Below are positions 24,698 to 30,986 of a stretch of 30,986 bases of DNA, piece by piece (position 1 is the stretch's first letter; every line of letters starts with the position of its first letter). The DNA lies in contig CAZAOY010000032.1 in NCBI GenBank assembly GCA_964486925.1, positions 1 to 30,986 of the forward strand, written 5' to 3'. Source of the stretch: CAZAOY01 sp964486925. GTDB taxonomy: Bacteria; Bacillota; Clostridia; Oscillospirales; Ruminococcaceae. The notes beneath the pieces were generated by a model that saw nothing but the letters and a program-made list of their open reading frames with translations, was not told the origin of the DNA and did not search any database. The position numbers were made by a program, and so were the translations under genes.

Positions 24698-25447
24698 TCA
24701 ATCGATAAACTGCTTTAACACATCCAGTGATTTAATAGAAGGTCTGTTTACAAACATAAACAGATATCCTTGTGTAATATCTCCAAGGTAATTTAGGGCT
24801 TCCTTATCTAGCGAAAACAGAAAGATCCGTTTTATATCGGCGTACACTATATGGCGCATTGCCTGTAGTATCACCTTTGGTACTACTATGCTGTAGCTAG
24901 CTTCATCATTGTCACAGTCGTCACAGACAAAATACCCCTTTGAAGGATAAAACCGCACGCTATCAAATTCGTAACCCGCACAGCAGTGGCAGGCTACAAG
25001 ATTTGGTGCGTACCCCGATATCGCCATAAGTCTAAGCTCTAATACCGCCTTTATTTGCGGTAGAGGTCTTTTATCGTGTTCTATGTAATGCATAGTTACA
25101 AGGCAGAGCCGAAGGTAATCCGCACTGTGTATCTCATCTGGGTGGATGTGGATTACAAGCTCAAAGAGGTAGATTGCAAGCGCGGTTTTTGCCATATCTA
25201 CGGGGATGTTGTTATGCCGCACCAAAACATCCGCCGAATTTATGATATAGTTATTCCTACCCTTAAACAGCACAAACTCGTTGTAGCAGAGTAGCTGGCA
25301 GGAGGAGGATAGCTTGGATTTACCCTTGCTAACCCCCTTAGCGCTCGCCTCGATAACCCCTAGATCCTCGGTTAGGATGGTGATAATCCTATCATTCTCA
25401 CCGATATCTCGGTGTTTAACTATAAGTCCTTTGGTTTTTATCACCAT
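24698..25447 (-). CDS. recO: DNA repair protein RecO
   Basis: The protein has 249 residues. It has an N-terminal OB-fold (IKTKGLIVKHRDIGENDRI, LGVIEASAKGVSK), a helical middle and a four-cysteine zinc site (Cys153, Cys155/Cys156 and Cys175, Cys178 in CHCC...CDDC), with the typical YAPNL before the first pair. RecO loads RecA onto SSB-coated single strands together with RecR. The ATG at 25447 lies inside the 3' end of the yqzL gene (32-base overlap) and is preceded by GAGGCGG, so translation is probably coupled. It belongs to the conserved era-yqzL-recO neighbourhood. Confidence 0.95.
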   Translation of the reverse strand: MVIKTKGLIVKHRDIGENDRIITILTEDLGVIEASAKGVSKGKSKLSSSCQLLCYNEFVLFKGRNNYIINSADVLVRHNNIPVDMAKTALAIYLFELVIHIHPDEIHSADYLRLCLVTMHYIEHDKRPLPQIKAVLELRLMAISGYAPNLVACHCCAGYEFDSVRFYPSKGYFVCDDCDNDEASYSIVVPKVILQAMRHIVYADIKRIFLFSLDKEALNYLGDITQGYLFMFVNRPSIKSLDVLKQFID

Positions 25448-25619
25448 ATACGTCCGCCTCGTTACTATGGATTGCCGTAGTAGAGTTTATCGCTTCTACC
25501 TTTGAAACGGCAGTACCTTTATTCTTATACATTAGGTAGTCGTTAATGCTACCTGTCTGCAAAAATCTGTTCCAGTGGTTAATCTCTTGGTTTTCTTTAG
25601 TCAAATCTATACTGCTCAT
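25416..25619 (-). CDS. yqzL: YqzL-like small protein
   Basis: The protein has 67 residues. The segment HWNRFLQTGSINDYLMYKN keeps the W-x(2)-F-x(2)-TG-x-I-x(2)-YL-x(2)-K pattern of the short YqzL proteins encoded directly before recO in Bacilli and Clostridia. This copy is longer than the usual 45-50 residues because of a tail (about residues 35-67), part of which overlaps the recO start. Function unknown. A GTGAGGT ribosome binding site precedes the ATG. The conserved position between era and recO supports the call. Confidence 0.75.
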   Translation of the reverse strand: MSSIDLTKENQEINHWNRFLQTGSINDYLMYKNKGTAVSKVEAINSTTAIHSNEADVYGDKNQRTYS

Positions 25620-25962
25620 ATAAGTACCTCACTAACCTTTAAGTAGGGCTTGCTGAAAAAGTAAAGTTTTCTGCTAAAAACATTCCTTTTTTACTACCTA
25701 ATCTGTATAGCTTTTTTGCATTTATGCAAAAAACAATACAAATTAGGATTTCAGCCGCCGCAATTAGGATAAAAATTCAATAAAATCTGCAATCTTTTGA
25801 ATTTTTGAATGGCTTTCGTCACGCCCTTAAAAAGCTTCACCTTTTAAGGATATCCTAGTTATAATTATCCTGTTGATTTTAGTGTGGTCTTTCTAGGTTA
25901 TTTATATGAGTGTAAATATTTAGGTTTAGCCTAAAAATGTATCGGTTTTTTTTAAGATTTTT
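25620..25962. other. 343-base intergenic region between era and yqzL with palindromes
   Basis: The region is AT-rich, with two inverted repeats: a long imperfect one at 25698-25746 (core TTTTTTGCAT-TT-ATGCAAAAAA) and a CCTTAAAAAG/CTTTTAAGG hairpin at 25825-25849. ATTAGGAT occurs twice near 25742 and 25762. On the minus strand a 29-codon frame (25751-25840, GTG start, rich in Lys) has only a poor ribosome binding site. I see no firm gene. The palindromes may stop era transcription and separate the yqzL-recO unit. Confidence 0.55.
25698..25746. repeat. Imperfect palindrome, possible bidirectional terminator
   Basis: Arms of about 23-24 bases pair with a few mismatches: CTAAT outside, TGTAT in the middle, TTTTTTGCAT next to the 2-base loop. 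T and A runs within the arms could allow weak termination on either strand. Confidence 0.5.
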
Positions 25963-26961
25963 TTATGAATTAAGTCCAAAGTCTTTTATTAAATTCTCCC
26001 TGTTTCGCCAATCCTCTTTTACCTTAATCCAACACTTTAGATTGACCTGAATCTGAAAAAATTCCTCTAAATCCCGCCTAGAATCGGAAGCTATCTTCTT
26101 TAACAGACTTCCCTGCTTGCCGATTATCATACCCTTATGGGAGCGCTTTTCGCAGAATATTGTCGCATCGATATCCATAATACGTTTGCCTTTGTATCGC
26201 TTTTTTTCGACCTTATCTTTGGATATCTCTGTATCTGCATATTCATCTGAATCTGCATATCCTTGCGAATCTGCAAGAGTACCGTTGCCTGTGCCACGTT
26301 CCTTCATACGTTCGATAACCACCGCTACGCCGTGTGGGATCTCCTGTTGCAGGTTAATTAACAGTTTCTCTCTGATTAGCTCTGCGGCGATTATCCTCTC
26401 GGGTTGGTCGGTTAGGGTGTCGGTTGGGAAGTAGTGTACGCTATCCTTCTTATATCCGTCAATTGCGGACATAACACGGTCTAGTCCGTCGTCCTTAAGC
26501 ACGCTGATTGGGATAATCTCGCTAAAGTCGCCTTCCGCTTTATACTCTAGGATACGGCTCATAATACGCTCTTTATCCTCTATTGTGTCGATCTTATTAA
26601 TCAGCAGGATCATCGGTAGCTTTGCGGCGGTAATGCTTTGTATTAGGCTCTTCTCCGCCTCCCCTAGCTTTACCCTAACATCCACGATAAGCACCGCTAC
26701 GTCTACGTCTAGGATGGAGGAGGATATACTCTTAACCATGTTGTTTGACAGCTTTGTTTTTGGTTTATGAAGTCCGGGGGTATCGATAAAGACATACTGG
26801 GTATCGTCCTTTGTCAGCACCCCTGTAATTTTGGTTCTTGTTGTTTGTGGTTTGTCGGTAACTATCGCTACCTTCTGCCCTAAAAGCTTGTTTAGCAAAG
26901 AGGATTTTCCCACATTTGGTCTACCCACGATGGATATAAAAACTGTTTTATTACTGTTCAA
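25963..26961 (-). CDS. era: GTPase Era with a repeat-encoded insertion in the KH domain
   Basis: The protein has 332 residues; most Era proteins have about 300. G1 GRPNVGKS (13-20), the TT switch, G3 DTPG (60-63) and G4 NKID (122-125) are intact. The C-terminal KH domain has the GMIIGKQGSLLKKI loop (about 277-290) and VKVKEDWR-type end (WIKVKEDWRN). Era binds 16S rRNA and helps mature the small ribosomal subunit. An extra stretch of about 30 residues (223-258) is inserted between VVIERMKERG and the KH strand DIDATIFCEKR, containing a six-residue repeat ADSQGY-ADSDEY-ADTE. The start is TTG at 26961, preceded by AAGGAG six bases upstream. Confidence 0.96.
   Translation of the reverse strand: MNSNKTVFISIVGRPNVGKSSLLNKLLGQKVAIVTDKPQTTRTKITGVLTKDDTQYVFIDTPGLHKPKTKLSNNMVKSISSSILDVDVAVLIVDVRVKLGEAEKSLIQSITAAKLPMILLINKIDTIEDKERIMSRILEYKAEGDFSEIIPISVLKDDGLDRVMSAIDGYKKDSVHYFPTDTLTDQPERIIAAELIREKLLINLQQEIPHGVAVVIERMKERGTGNGTLADSQGYADSDEYADTEISKDKVEKKRYKGKRIMDIDATIFCEKRSHKGMIIGKQGSLLKKIASDSRRDLEEFFQIQVNLKCWIKVKEDWRNRENLIKDFGLNS
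26233..26275. repeat. 18-bp in-frame repeat, three imperfect copies, inside era
   Basis: ATCTGCA recurs at 26233, 26251 and 26269, a strict 18-base period. The first two copies extend to ATCTGCATAT. The repeat encodes six-residue units of the ADSxxY type. Confidence 0.8.
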
Positions 26962-26973
26962 TCAGTTCTCCTT
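26962..26973 (-). promoter_or_regulatory. Ribosome binding site supporting the TTG start of era
   Basis: On the minus strand AAGGAG (26973-26968) stands six bases before TTG-AAC-AGT. No ATG or GTG in frame gives a better position. Confidence 0.8.
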
Positions 26974-27060
26974 AATATTATTTATAATTAATAGGTGTGT
27001 TATATGAAGGTTTAATATGAGGTTTGCCTTGTCCTGTTGATATAGCTAAGCTAAAATACG

Positions 27061-27543
27061 CTATAACTGTCGTTTTACCCCTTTAAAGATAAATAGCACT
27101 GCGGCGGATATAACTACGATAAACATCGGTGCCCAGTAAGGGGATGAGATTATCTCGATTATCGGCGGGATTAGTCTATCAGGGTTACCAAAGATGATAA
27201 TCCCTACGATGACCGCCATAAATGCCGCTACCAGTACCGCCGCCGCCGCTACATCCTTTGCGATTCGTGCAAGCGGGTTATAGGAGGGTGAGCCTAGGTT
27301 TACCGCCGCTTCGATAGCGGTGTTTAACATCTCCGACACGATTACAATGCTAAAGGTTATAATCAGTATCGCCCATTCGGTGGTGGTTGGTTTAAAGAAT
27401 ATACAAAACAACATAACAAGTGACGCAACACTAAGATGGATTCTCATGTTGCGTTCGTTGTTTATGCAAAAAATCAAGCCGTTAAAGCCATATCTAAAGC
27501 TTTTTACAAGGCTTATTATATCCTTTTTTTCTATCTGGGACAT
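27061..27543 (-). CDS. dgkA: Diacylglycerol/undecaprenol kinase (DgkA family)
   Basis: The protein has 160 residues. SFRYGFNGLIFCINNERNMRIH, the catalytic and metal-binding EMLNTAIEAAVN (Glu71, Glu78) and AKDVAAAAVLVAA are classic for the family. In Gram-positive bacteria it phosphorylates undecaprenol at the membrane and so recycles the lipid carrier for wall synthesis. Three membrane helices are expected; this protein has an additional hydrophobic C-terminal helix (about 138-153), making it longer than the usual 120-135 residues. The ATG follows GAGGGG. It lies 29 bases after ybeY and about 100 before era, all on the same strand. Confidence 0.93.
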   Translation of the reverse strand: MSQIEKKDIISLVKSFRYGFNGLIFCINNERNMRIHLSVASLVMLFCIFFKPTTTEWAILIITFSIVIVSEMLNTAIEAAVNLGSPSYNPLARIAKDVAAAAVLVAAFMAVIVGIIIFGNPDRLIPPIIEIISSPYWAPMFIVVISAAVLFIFKGVKRQL

Positions 27544-27572
27544 ATAATCCCCTCTTTCTCGTAGGGTTTAGT

Positions 27573-28067
27573 CTACACAGTAAAGCTGTTTTGACGTGCT
27601 AGACCTAGCTGTTCAAGCACGATTTCTTCTTTCTCACGCATAGTTACTGCGGCTAGTCCACCCTGCTCGTGGTCATAGCCTAAAAGGTGGTACATTGAGT
27701 GTACGGTAAGGTAGCTCATCTCACGGTTAAAGGTGTGGCCGTAGTTTTTAGCCTGTTCCACCGCCTTTTGTGCGGAGATTACGATATCGCCTAGCATAAA
27801 CGCACCGGTTTCCTCGTTCTTCTCATACACGCCGTCCACCCCTAGCGGGAAGGACAAAACATCGGTAGCTGTATCCTTGTCACGGTATTCCTTATTAAGC
27901 TTTCTAATCTCCTCGTTCGTTACAATGGTAACGCTAATCTCGGCACTTCCTGAAAACTTCTCCTGTGCTAACACTGCATTACAACAACGTCTTATAAGCA
28001 GTCGTAAACCTGTTGGCAGCTTTACTTCCTTTTGTCTATTACTTATTATTACCTTGTACTTATCCAT
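27573..28067 (-). CDS. ybeY: Endoribonuclease YbeY (rRNA maturation)
   Basis: The protein has 164 residues. The metal-binding motif HSMYHLLGYDH (His123, His127, His133) is the family signature HxxxHxxxxxH, preceded by TDVLSFPL and LGDIVIS. YbeY is a metal-dependent RNase needed for 16S rRNA 3'-end maturation and ribosome quality control; it works in concert with Era, encoded two genes downstream. The start is the ATG at 28067, only nine bases after the phoH stop, with AAGG inside the junction. It is in the conserved phoH-ybeY-dgkA-era order. Confidence 0.96.
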   Translation of the reverse strand: MDKYKVIISNRQKEVKLPTGLRLLIRRCCNAVLAQEKFSGSAEISVTIVTNEEIRKLNKEYRDKDTATDVLSFPLGVDGVYEKNEETGAFMLGDIVISAQKAVEQAKNYGHTFNREMSYLTVHSMYHLLGYDHEQGGLAAVTMREKEEIVLEQLGLARQNSFTV

Positions 28068-28076
28068 TCCTTTACC

Positions 28077-29042
28077 TTAATTTACCTTTCCCTTACTGTT
28101 GTATCTATCATATGCCTTGATTATCTGCATTACTATCCTATTCCTTACGACGTCTGCATGGCTAAAGTGTACCACACTTATATCGGGAATATCCTTTAGT
28201 ACCTTTATTGCATTCACAAGTCCGCTAACTTTATTATCCGGCAGATCGATCTGGGTTATATCCCCTGTAATAACCGCTTTGGAGTTTACCCCTAATCGGG
28301 TCAAAAACATCTTCATCTGCTCGGGGGTGGTGTTTTGCGCTTCATCTAGGATGATAAAAGCGTCCTCAAGCGTTCGCCCTCGCATGTAGGCAAGGGGCGC
28401 TACCTCAATAGTCCCCTTCTCTAGGTGCTTTGCAAAGCTTTCGCTTCCCAGCATGTCAAACAGTGCGTCATACAGCGGACGAAGGTATGGGTCTACCTTA
28501 GTTTGCAGATCTCCCGGAAGAAATCCTAGCTTCTCCCCCGCTTCCACGGCGGGACGGGTTAGGATAATCCTTGTAATCTCCCCCGCTTTAAAGGCTCGCA
28601 CCGCCATAGCCACCGCAAGATAGGTTTTCCCCGTCCCCGCAGGCCCGACCCCGAACACGACGGTGTTCTGCGCAATCCTATCGATATAGTCCTTCTGACC
28701 CATAGTTTTGGGTTTAACCGGTTTTCCTGTAACTGTGACACAGACAAGATCCGCCACAAGCTTTCTAATCTCGTCCGCCTTTTTATTCTGTGACAGGGTG
28801 CAGGCATACTCAATGGTCTGCTTTGTTATCTGCTCGCCCTTTATTATCATAAATAATATTGAGTTAATAGCGCCTATCGCGTTAGCTACATCCTCGGCTT
28901 CTCCAACCACCCGAACCTCTAGGTTTCGGATACTGACATTGACTTTAAAGCACTGCTCTATTATCTTAATGTTCTCGTCGAATTGCCCAAACAACAGCGC
29001 TATATCCTCCTGCCTGTCAATGTTTATTGTTTGTTCTGCCAT
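28077..29042 (-). CDS. phoH: PhoH-like ATPase
   Basis: The protein has 321 residues. The N-terminal KH-like part (about 20-75) is followed by the P-loop ATPase/helicase-like domain: Walker A GPAGTGKT (133-140), LTRPAVEAGEKLGFLPGD, Walker B AFIILDEAQN (228-237) and sensor-type VITGDITQIDLP. It is presumed to act on RNA; its constant linkage to ybeY and era suggests a part in rRNA processing. The ATG at 29042 follows GAGGG. It is the first gene of the minus-strand block visible here; the sporulation genes yqfC/yqfD that often precede it are not visible upstream, where repeats and an assembly gap lie. Confidence 0.95.
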   Translation of the reverse strand: MAEQTINIDRQEDIALLFGQFDENIKIIEQCFKVNVSIRNLEVRVVGEAEDVANAIGAINSILFMIIKGEQITKQTIEYACTLSQNKKADEIRKLVADLVCVTVTGKPVKPKTMGQKDYIDRIAQNTVVFGVGPAGTGKTYLAVAMAVRAFKAGEITRIILTRPAVEAGEKLGFLPGDLQTKVDPYLRPLYDALFDMLGSESFAKHLEKGTIEVAPLAYMRGRTLEDAFIILDEAQNTTPEQMKMFLTRLGVNSKAVITGDITQIDLPDNKVSGLVNAIKVLKDIPDISVVHFSHADVVRNRIVMQIIKAYDRYNSKGKVN

Positions 29043-29120
29043 TCTATTCCCTCTTTATTATATAAATTTGTATGTATATGATTTGGTGGGATAAACGTTT
29101 ATATAGATATGTGTGGTTAC

Positions 29121-29223
29121 ACAGGGCGCATGCAATGCGAACCCTACGTGGTGCTGTTTACTATCATGCTCGGCTTTGTTGTTATGCGGTTCGCATGCAA
29201 TGCGAACCCTACTTCCTTCACAG
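29121..29223. repeat. Pair of palindromic repeat elements next to the assembly gap
   Basis: The 21-base sequence starting CGCATGCAATGCGAACC and ending CTAC occurs at 29127-29147 and 29192-29212. In the second copy GGTTCGCAT (29188-29196) and ATGCGAACC (29200-29208) form a 9-bp hairpin with a 3-base loop; the first copy folds similarly with AGGG/CCCT ends and a two-base bulge. They look like REP-type elements. Confidence 0.75.
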
Positions 29224-29323
29224 NNNNNNNNNNNNNNNNNNNNNNNNNNNNNNNNNNNNNNNNNNNNNNNNNNNNNNNNNNNNNNNNNNNNNNNNNNNNN
29301 NNNNNNNNNNNNNNNNNNNNNNN
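29224..29323. other. Assembly gap (100 Ns)
   Basis: Exactly 100 undetermined bases, the usual placeholder for a scaffold join of unknown length. The 14-base sequence TACTTCCTTCACAG occurs immediately before it (29210-29223) and again at 29386-29399, so a repeat probably broke the assembly. Confidence 0.97.
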
Positions 29324-29370
29324 AAGTCGTCTAGACTTTCTACCTCTATCGTTTCAATAAACACATTTGA

Positions 29371-29399
29371 GGTAAAGCGAAGCTTTACTTCCTTCACAG
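29371..29399. repeat. Hairpin repeat related to the elements left of the gap
   Basis: GTAAAGC and GCTTTAC form a 7-bp hairpin with loop GAA (29372-29388), directly followed by TTCCTTCACAG, the same flank that ends the element before the N run. The flank is shared while the stem differs. Confidence 0.6.
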
Positions 29400-29697
29400 T
29401 GTTTATTATAACATATTTTTCGTAATTTGTAACTAGTTTTTTAGCAACATTATTATTTTCATGCAATATGTTACTACTGTCTACACAATACACCTAAAGT
29501 GTTGTATACTTTTCATATAGTTTTATTAATTCACCATTAACAAACTAAGAGGTTTTACTACTTTTTTATCTGATGTTTAAAACTTGGTAGTCTATTAAAC
29601 CTATCGATCTAAGCCTTATATTATATGGTGAATATTTTAGCAATTTTAGGCAATATTAACCTTAACCGACACTAAATTATGGAATGGAGATTACCAG

Positions 29698-29979
29698 ATG
29701 ATTAAAGGCATTAACAAAAGAATTATTGAAATTAACGATACAAACAACAGTTATATAGAGAAGGCAATATTAATAATAAGTCCCGAGGCTAGCAGTGTTC
29801 AGCAGGCTAAGATTACTAATGATGTCAGCGAATACTTTTCTGGGCTTATCGGTAGCGAAAACGGTACTATGTTATTTACCCCTAAAAAAAAGAGGTTTAG
29901 ACCTAGCAAAAAGCTATTAATTGGAAGTGCACTTGCTGTTGCGGGTATTCTAACGGTTATAGCGGTGCTGTTTGTGTAA
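29698..29979 (+). CDS. Small tail-anchored-like membrane protein, unknown function
   Basis: The protein has 93 residues. A soluble N-terminal part (MIKGINKRIIEINDTNNSYI, then EKAILIISPEASS) is followed by a very basic stretch (PKKKRFRPSKK, 62-72) and a single C-terminal membrane helix (73-92), so the N-terminus should stay in the cytoplasm. The opening resembles small clostridial proteins I have a general impression of, but I cannot name the family. GGAG lies eight bases before the ATG. The stop codon lies in a perfect 14-base palindrome GTAATATATATTAC (29976-29989). The next gene starts 140 bases downstream on the same strand. Confidence 0.7.
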   Translation: MIKGINKRIIEINDTNNSYIEKAILIISPEASSVQQAKITNDVSEYFSGLIGSENGTMLFTPKKKRFRPSKKLLIGSALAVAGILTVIAVLFV

Positions 29980-30119
29980 TATATATTACTATACTAATAT
30001 TAAAGCTGGCTAATACTATCCTGCGAGAAACATGTTATCTGCATTATGGTATAAAAATTAAGGATTACTAAACTATACCTTTTTATTGGATACAAAATTT
30101 TATCTAGGGGGTATTTCCT

Positions 30120-30677
30120 ATGGTTTCTGCCTTACCAGAACAGCTTGAGCTGTCCCTTAAGCGAAGTGAGCTTATCCTGTTTTTTGTAGCTTCTGTGCTT
30201 GCGGTGTTGTTTCATTTTTTATATGATGCAAGCGGGAAAAACGGTTTAGTAGCGCTTATCTCCCCGATAAACGAAAGCGTTTGGGAGCACACAAAGATTA
30301 TCTTCTACCCATATCTATTCCTATCGGTGATACAGTATTTCTTCCTTGTAAGTGGAAGCGATCGGGTAATAGATCCCGCAAGCTTTATCGTTAGCAAGAT
30401 TATCGGAGCGATCTCCCTAATCCCAATGCTTATAATCTTTTACTACACCTACACAGGAATTTTCGGCAGGGGATATCTTCTGGTTGACATTCTATCAACC
30501 TTCCTATTCCTAGGTTTAGCCTATCTAATCTCCTATCGGCTTATACAGAGCGGATTTACTGTAACAAAGCCAATCCTTATCCTTGCGGTGACGGCGCTTG
30601 TGATAACCATACTGTTTATCGTCTACGCCACGATAAATCCGCCCGATATCCCGCTATTTATCAGCAGTGAGGGGTAG
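30120..30677 (+). CDS. DUF6512-like integral membrane protein
   Basis: The protein has 185 residues and about five membrane helices (near 18-36, 60-76, 92-112, 119-140 and 150-170). It shows the SPINESVWEHTKIIFYP motif (48-64) and the C-terminal NPPDIPLF characteristic of the DUF6512 family. The function of this family is unknown. The ATG at 30120 has GGGGG eight bases upstream. It may be transcribed with the small membrane protein upstream, though the AT-rich 140-base gap could hold a separate promoter. Confidence 0.75.
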   Translation: MVSALPEQLELSLKRSELILFFVASVLAVLFHFLYDASGKNGLVALISPINESVWEHTKIIFYPYLFLSVIQYFFLVSGSDRVIDPASFIVSKIIGAISLIPMLIIFYYTYTGIFGRGYLLVDILSTFLFLGLAYLISYRLIQSGFTVTKPILILAVTALVITILFIVYATINPPDIPLFISSEG

Positions 30678-30694
30678 TTTTTTTTATACCTTTT

Positions 30695-30719
30695 ATGGAG
30701 CGTCTATGCGACGCTCCAT
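30695..30719 (+). terminator. Hairpin after the DUF6512-like gene, possible terminator
   Basis: ATGGAGCGTC (30695-30704) pairs perfectly with GACGCTCCAT (30710-30719). The T run lies before the hairpin (30678-30685) and not after, so it is atypical. The next hairpin (30731-30755, TAGGGTATGG/CCACACCCTA) is followed by TTTGGTTTTTT and may be the effective stop. Confidence 0.45.
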
Positions 30720-30730
30720 ATGCTTTATTG

Positions 30731-30773
30731 TAGGGTATGGTGTTGCCACACCCTATTTGGTTTTTTCGTTTTA
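30731..30773 (+). terminator. Hairpin with T tract, likely terminator or repeat element
   Basis: TAGGGTATGG (30731-30740) and CCACACCCTA (30746-30755) pair with one G-T mismatch around TGTTG, followed by TTTGGTTTTTT. Confidence 0.55.
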
Positions 30774-30798
30774 TATGGTTTGTGGGTGTCGTGGTAGT

Positions 30799-30885
30799 GG
30801 CGAACACGTAGGTTCGCCCCTAGGGGGTTTGTGTGTTTCATATTGGTTTTGTGCGTGTCGTGATTCGGGCGACCCTTGCGGTCGC
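30799..30885. repeat. Two related hairpin repeats in tandem
   Basis: GGCGAAC/GTTCGCC (30799-30818) and GCGACC/GGTCGC (30869-30885), each downstream of a TGTGxGTGTCGTG block. A CCCCTAGGGG palindrome lies at 30817-30826. Confidence 0.55.
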
Positions 30886-30930
30886 AAAAAAACGCAAAAA
30901 GGCTGTGACAAACTATCGTTTGTCACAGCC
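30886..30930 (-). terminator. Rho-independent terminator for a minus-strand gene beyond the window
   Basis: GGCTGTGACAAAC (30901-30913) and its perfect complement (30918-30930) with a TATC loop. On the minus strand it is followed by TTTTTGCGTTTTTTT. It implies a gene to the right transcribed towards this window. Confidence 0.75.
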
Positions 30931-30942
30931 GCAGACTGAAGA

Positions 30943-30980
30943 CAAAGTCCACCAAGAGAGGTGGACTTTGTTGCGTTTTA
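30943..30980 (+). terminator. Rho-independent terminator on the plus strand at the window edge
   Basis: CAAAGTCCACC (30943-30953) pairs perfectly with GGTGGACTTTG (30960-30970), followed by TTGCGTTTT. It may be a back-up stop for the DUF6512-like transcript, or bidirectional. Confidence 0.65.
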
Positions 30981-30986
30981 GAAAAA

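Larger units (their letters stand above)
29043..29697. other. 655-base intergenic region with palindromic repeats and an assembly gap
   Basis: No firm gene. It contains two copies of a 21-base repeat (29127-29147, 29192-29212), the N run (29224-29323), a third related hairpin (about 29371-29399) and AT-rich DNA up to the ribosome binding site of the gene at 29698. A minus-strand frame runs from a GTG at 29493 into the N run, but without a ribosome binding site; a gene broken by the gap cannot be excluded. Confidence 0.6.
30678..30986. other. Intergenic hairpin cluster at the right edge
   Basis: No gene is supported. Six inverted repeats lie in 276 bases: 30695-30719, 30731-30755, 30799-30818, 30869-30885, 30901-30930 and 30943-30970. 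The third and fourth are each preceded by TGTGxGTGTCGTG (30781 and 30850), 69 bases apart, indicating duplicated repeat units. The last two are terminators on opposite strands. Confidence 0.65.

Noticed and set aside
25751..25840. 29-codon Lys-rich minus-strand frame between era and yqzL
   Set aside because: The ribosome binding site is weak and the frame overlaps palindromic sequence; coding is not supported.
29218..29493. Minus-strand frame entering the N run (starts GTG, includes KKLVTNYEKYVIINTVKEV)
   Set aside because: No ribosome binding site; part of the frame is the hairpin repeat, and the other side of the gap does not continue a coding frame. A gene broken by the gap is not excluded.
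30667..30939. 90-codon plus-strand ORF after the DUF6512-like gene
   Set aside because: It runs through six hairpins and repeat units, has Cys/Gly-rich low-quality sequence, and starts inside the previous gene without its own ribosome binding site.

Overview
The window comes from an endospore-forming, low-to-moderate-GC Gram-positive bacterium of the class Clostridia. The evidence is a clear sporulation sigma factor G gene, the conserved Firmicutes run phoH-ybeY-dgkA-era-yqzL-recO followed by mutS2, lipoproteins with Gram-positive leaders, strong AGGAGG-type ribosome binding sites, and consensus TTGACA/TATAAT-like promoters with 17-base spacers. The family or genus cannot be read from the sequence. 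A run of exactly 100 Ns (29224-29323) shows this is a scaffold from a draft assembly.

Left part (1-9224), metabolism and envelope. It opens with the 3' end of a Gfo/Idh/MocA-type oxidoreductase and its terminator. Next, on the minus strand, come an Asp-rich lipoprotein with a zinc-metalloprotease motif and an amidohydrolase-family enzyme. The amidohydrolase promoter lies back to back with a consensus promoter that drives an FMN riboswitch and the riboflavin transporter gene ribU. A small lipoprotein, a flavin-reductase-like protein, two different uroporphyrinogen-decarboxylase-fold proteins and an NADH oxidase follow.

Middle (9268-16879), c-di-GMP signalling and sporulation. A PAS-GGDEF-GAF-PAS diguanylate cyclase, a Cache-GGDEF-EAL-V4R protein (probably a phosphodiesterase) and a YefM/Phd-ParE/RelE-type toxin-antitoxin pair lie head to tail on the minus strand with gaps of 63 and 22 bases and an 8-base overlap, so they may be one transcript. 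After a gene-poor 719-base stretch comes sigG with a possible SigF/SigG-type promoter. Divergent from sigG is a two-gene unit encoding a TcaA/YvbJ-like zinc-ribbon membrane protein and a membrane-anchored VanY-type D,D-carboxypeptidase, closed by a strong terminator.

Right part (19910-29042), a minus-strand housekeeping block read right to left: phoH, ybeY, dgkA, era, yqzL, recO, mutS2, a candidate 36-residue ORF, then a methyl-accepting chemotaxis protein. Era carries an unusual repeat-encoded insertion in its KH domain. The last 2 kb hold palindromic repeat elements around the assembly gap, a small unknown membrane protein, a DUF6512-like membrane protein, and a cluster of hairpins ending in two oppositely oriented terminators.

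No tRNA, rRNA, CRISPR array, transposase or prophage gene was recognised. The most unusual points are the c-di-GMP/toxin-antitoxin gene arrangement, the large structured insert in the riboswitch, the repeat-driven insertions in Era and in the lipoprotein, and the candidate small ORF upstream of the chemoreceptor gene. None of these amounts to a clearly new system from sequence alone.
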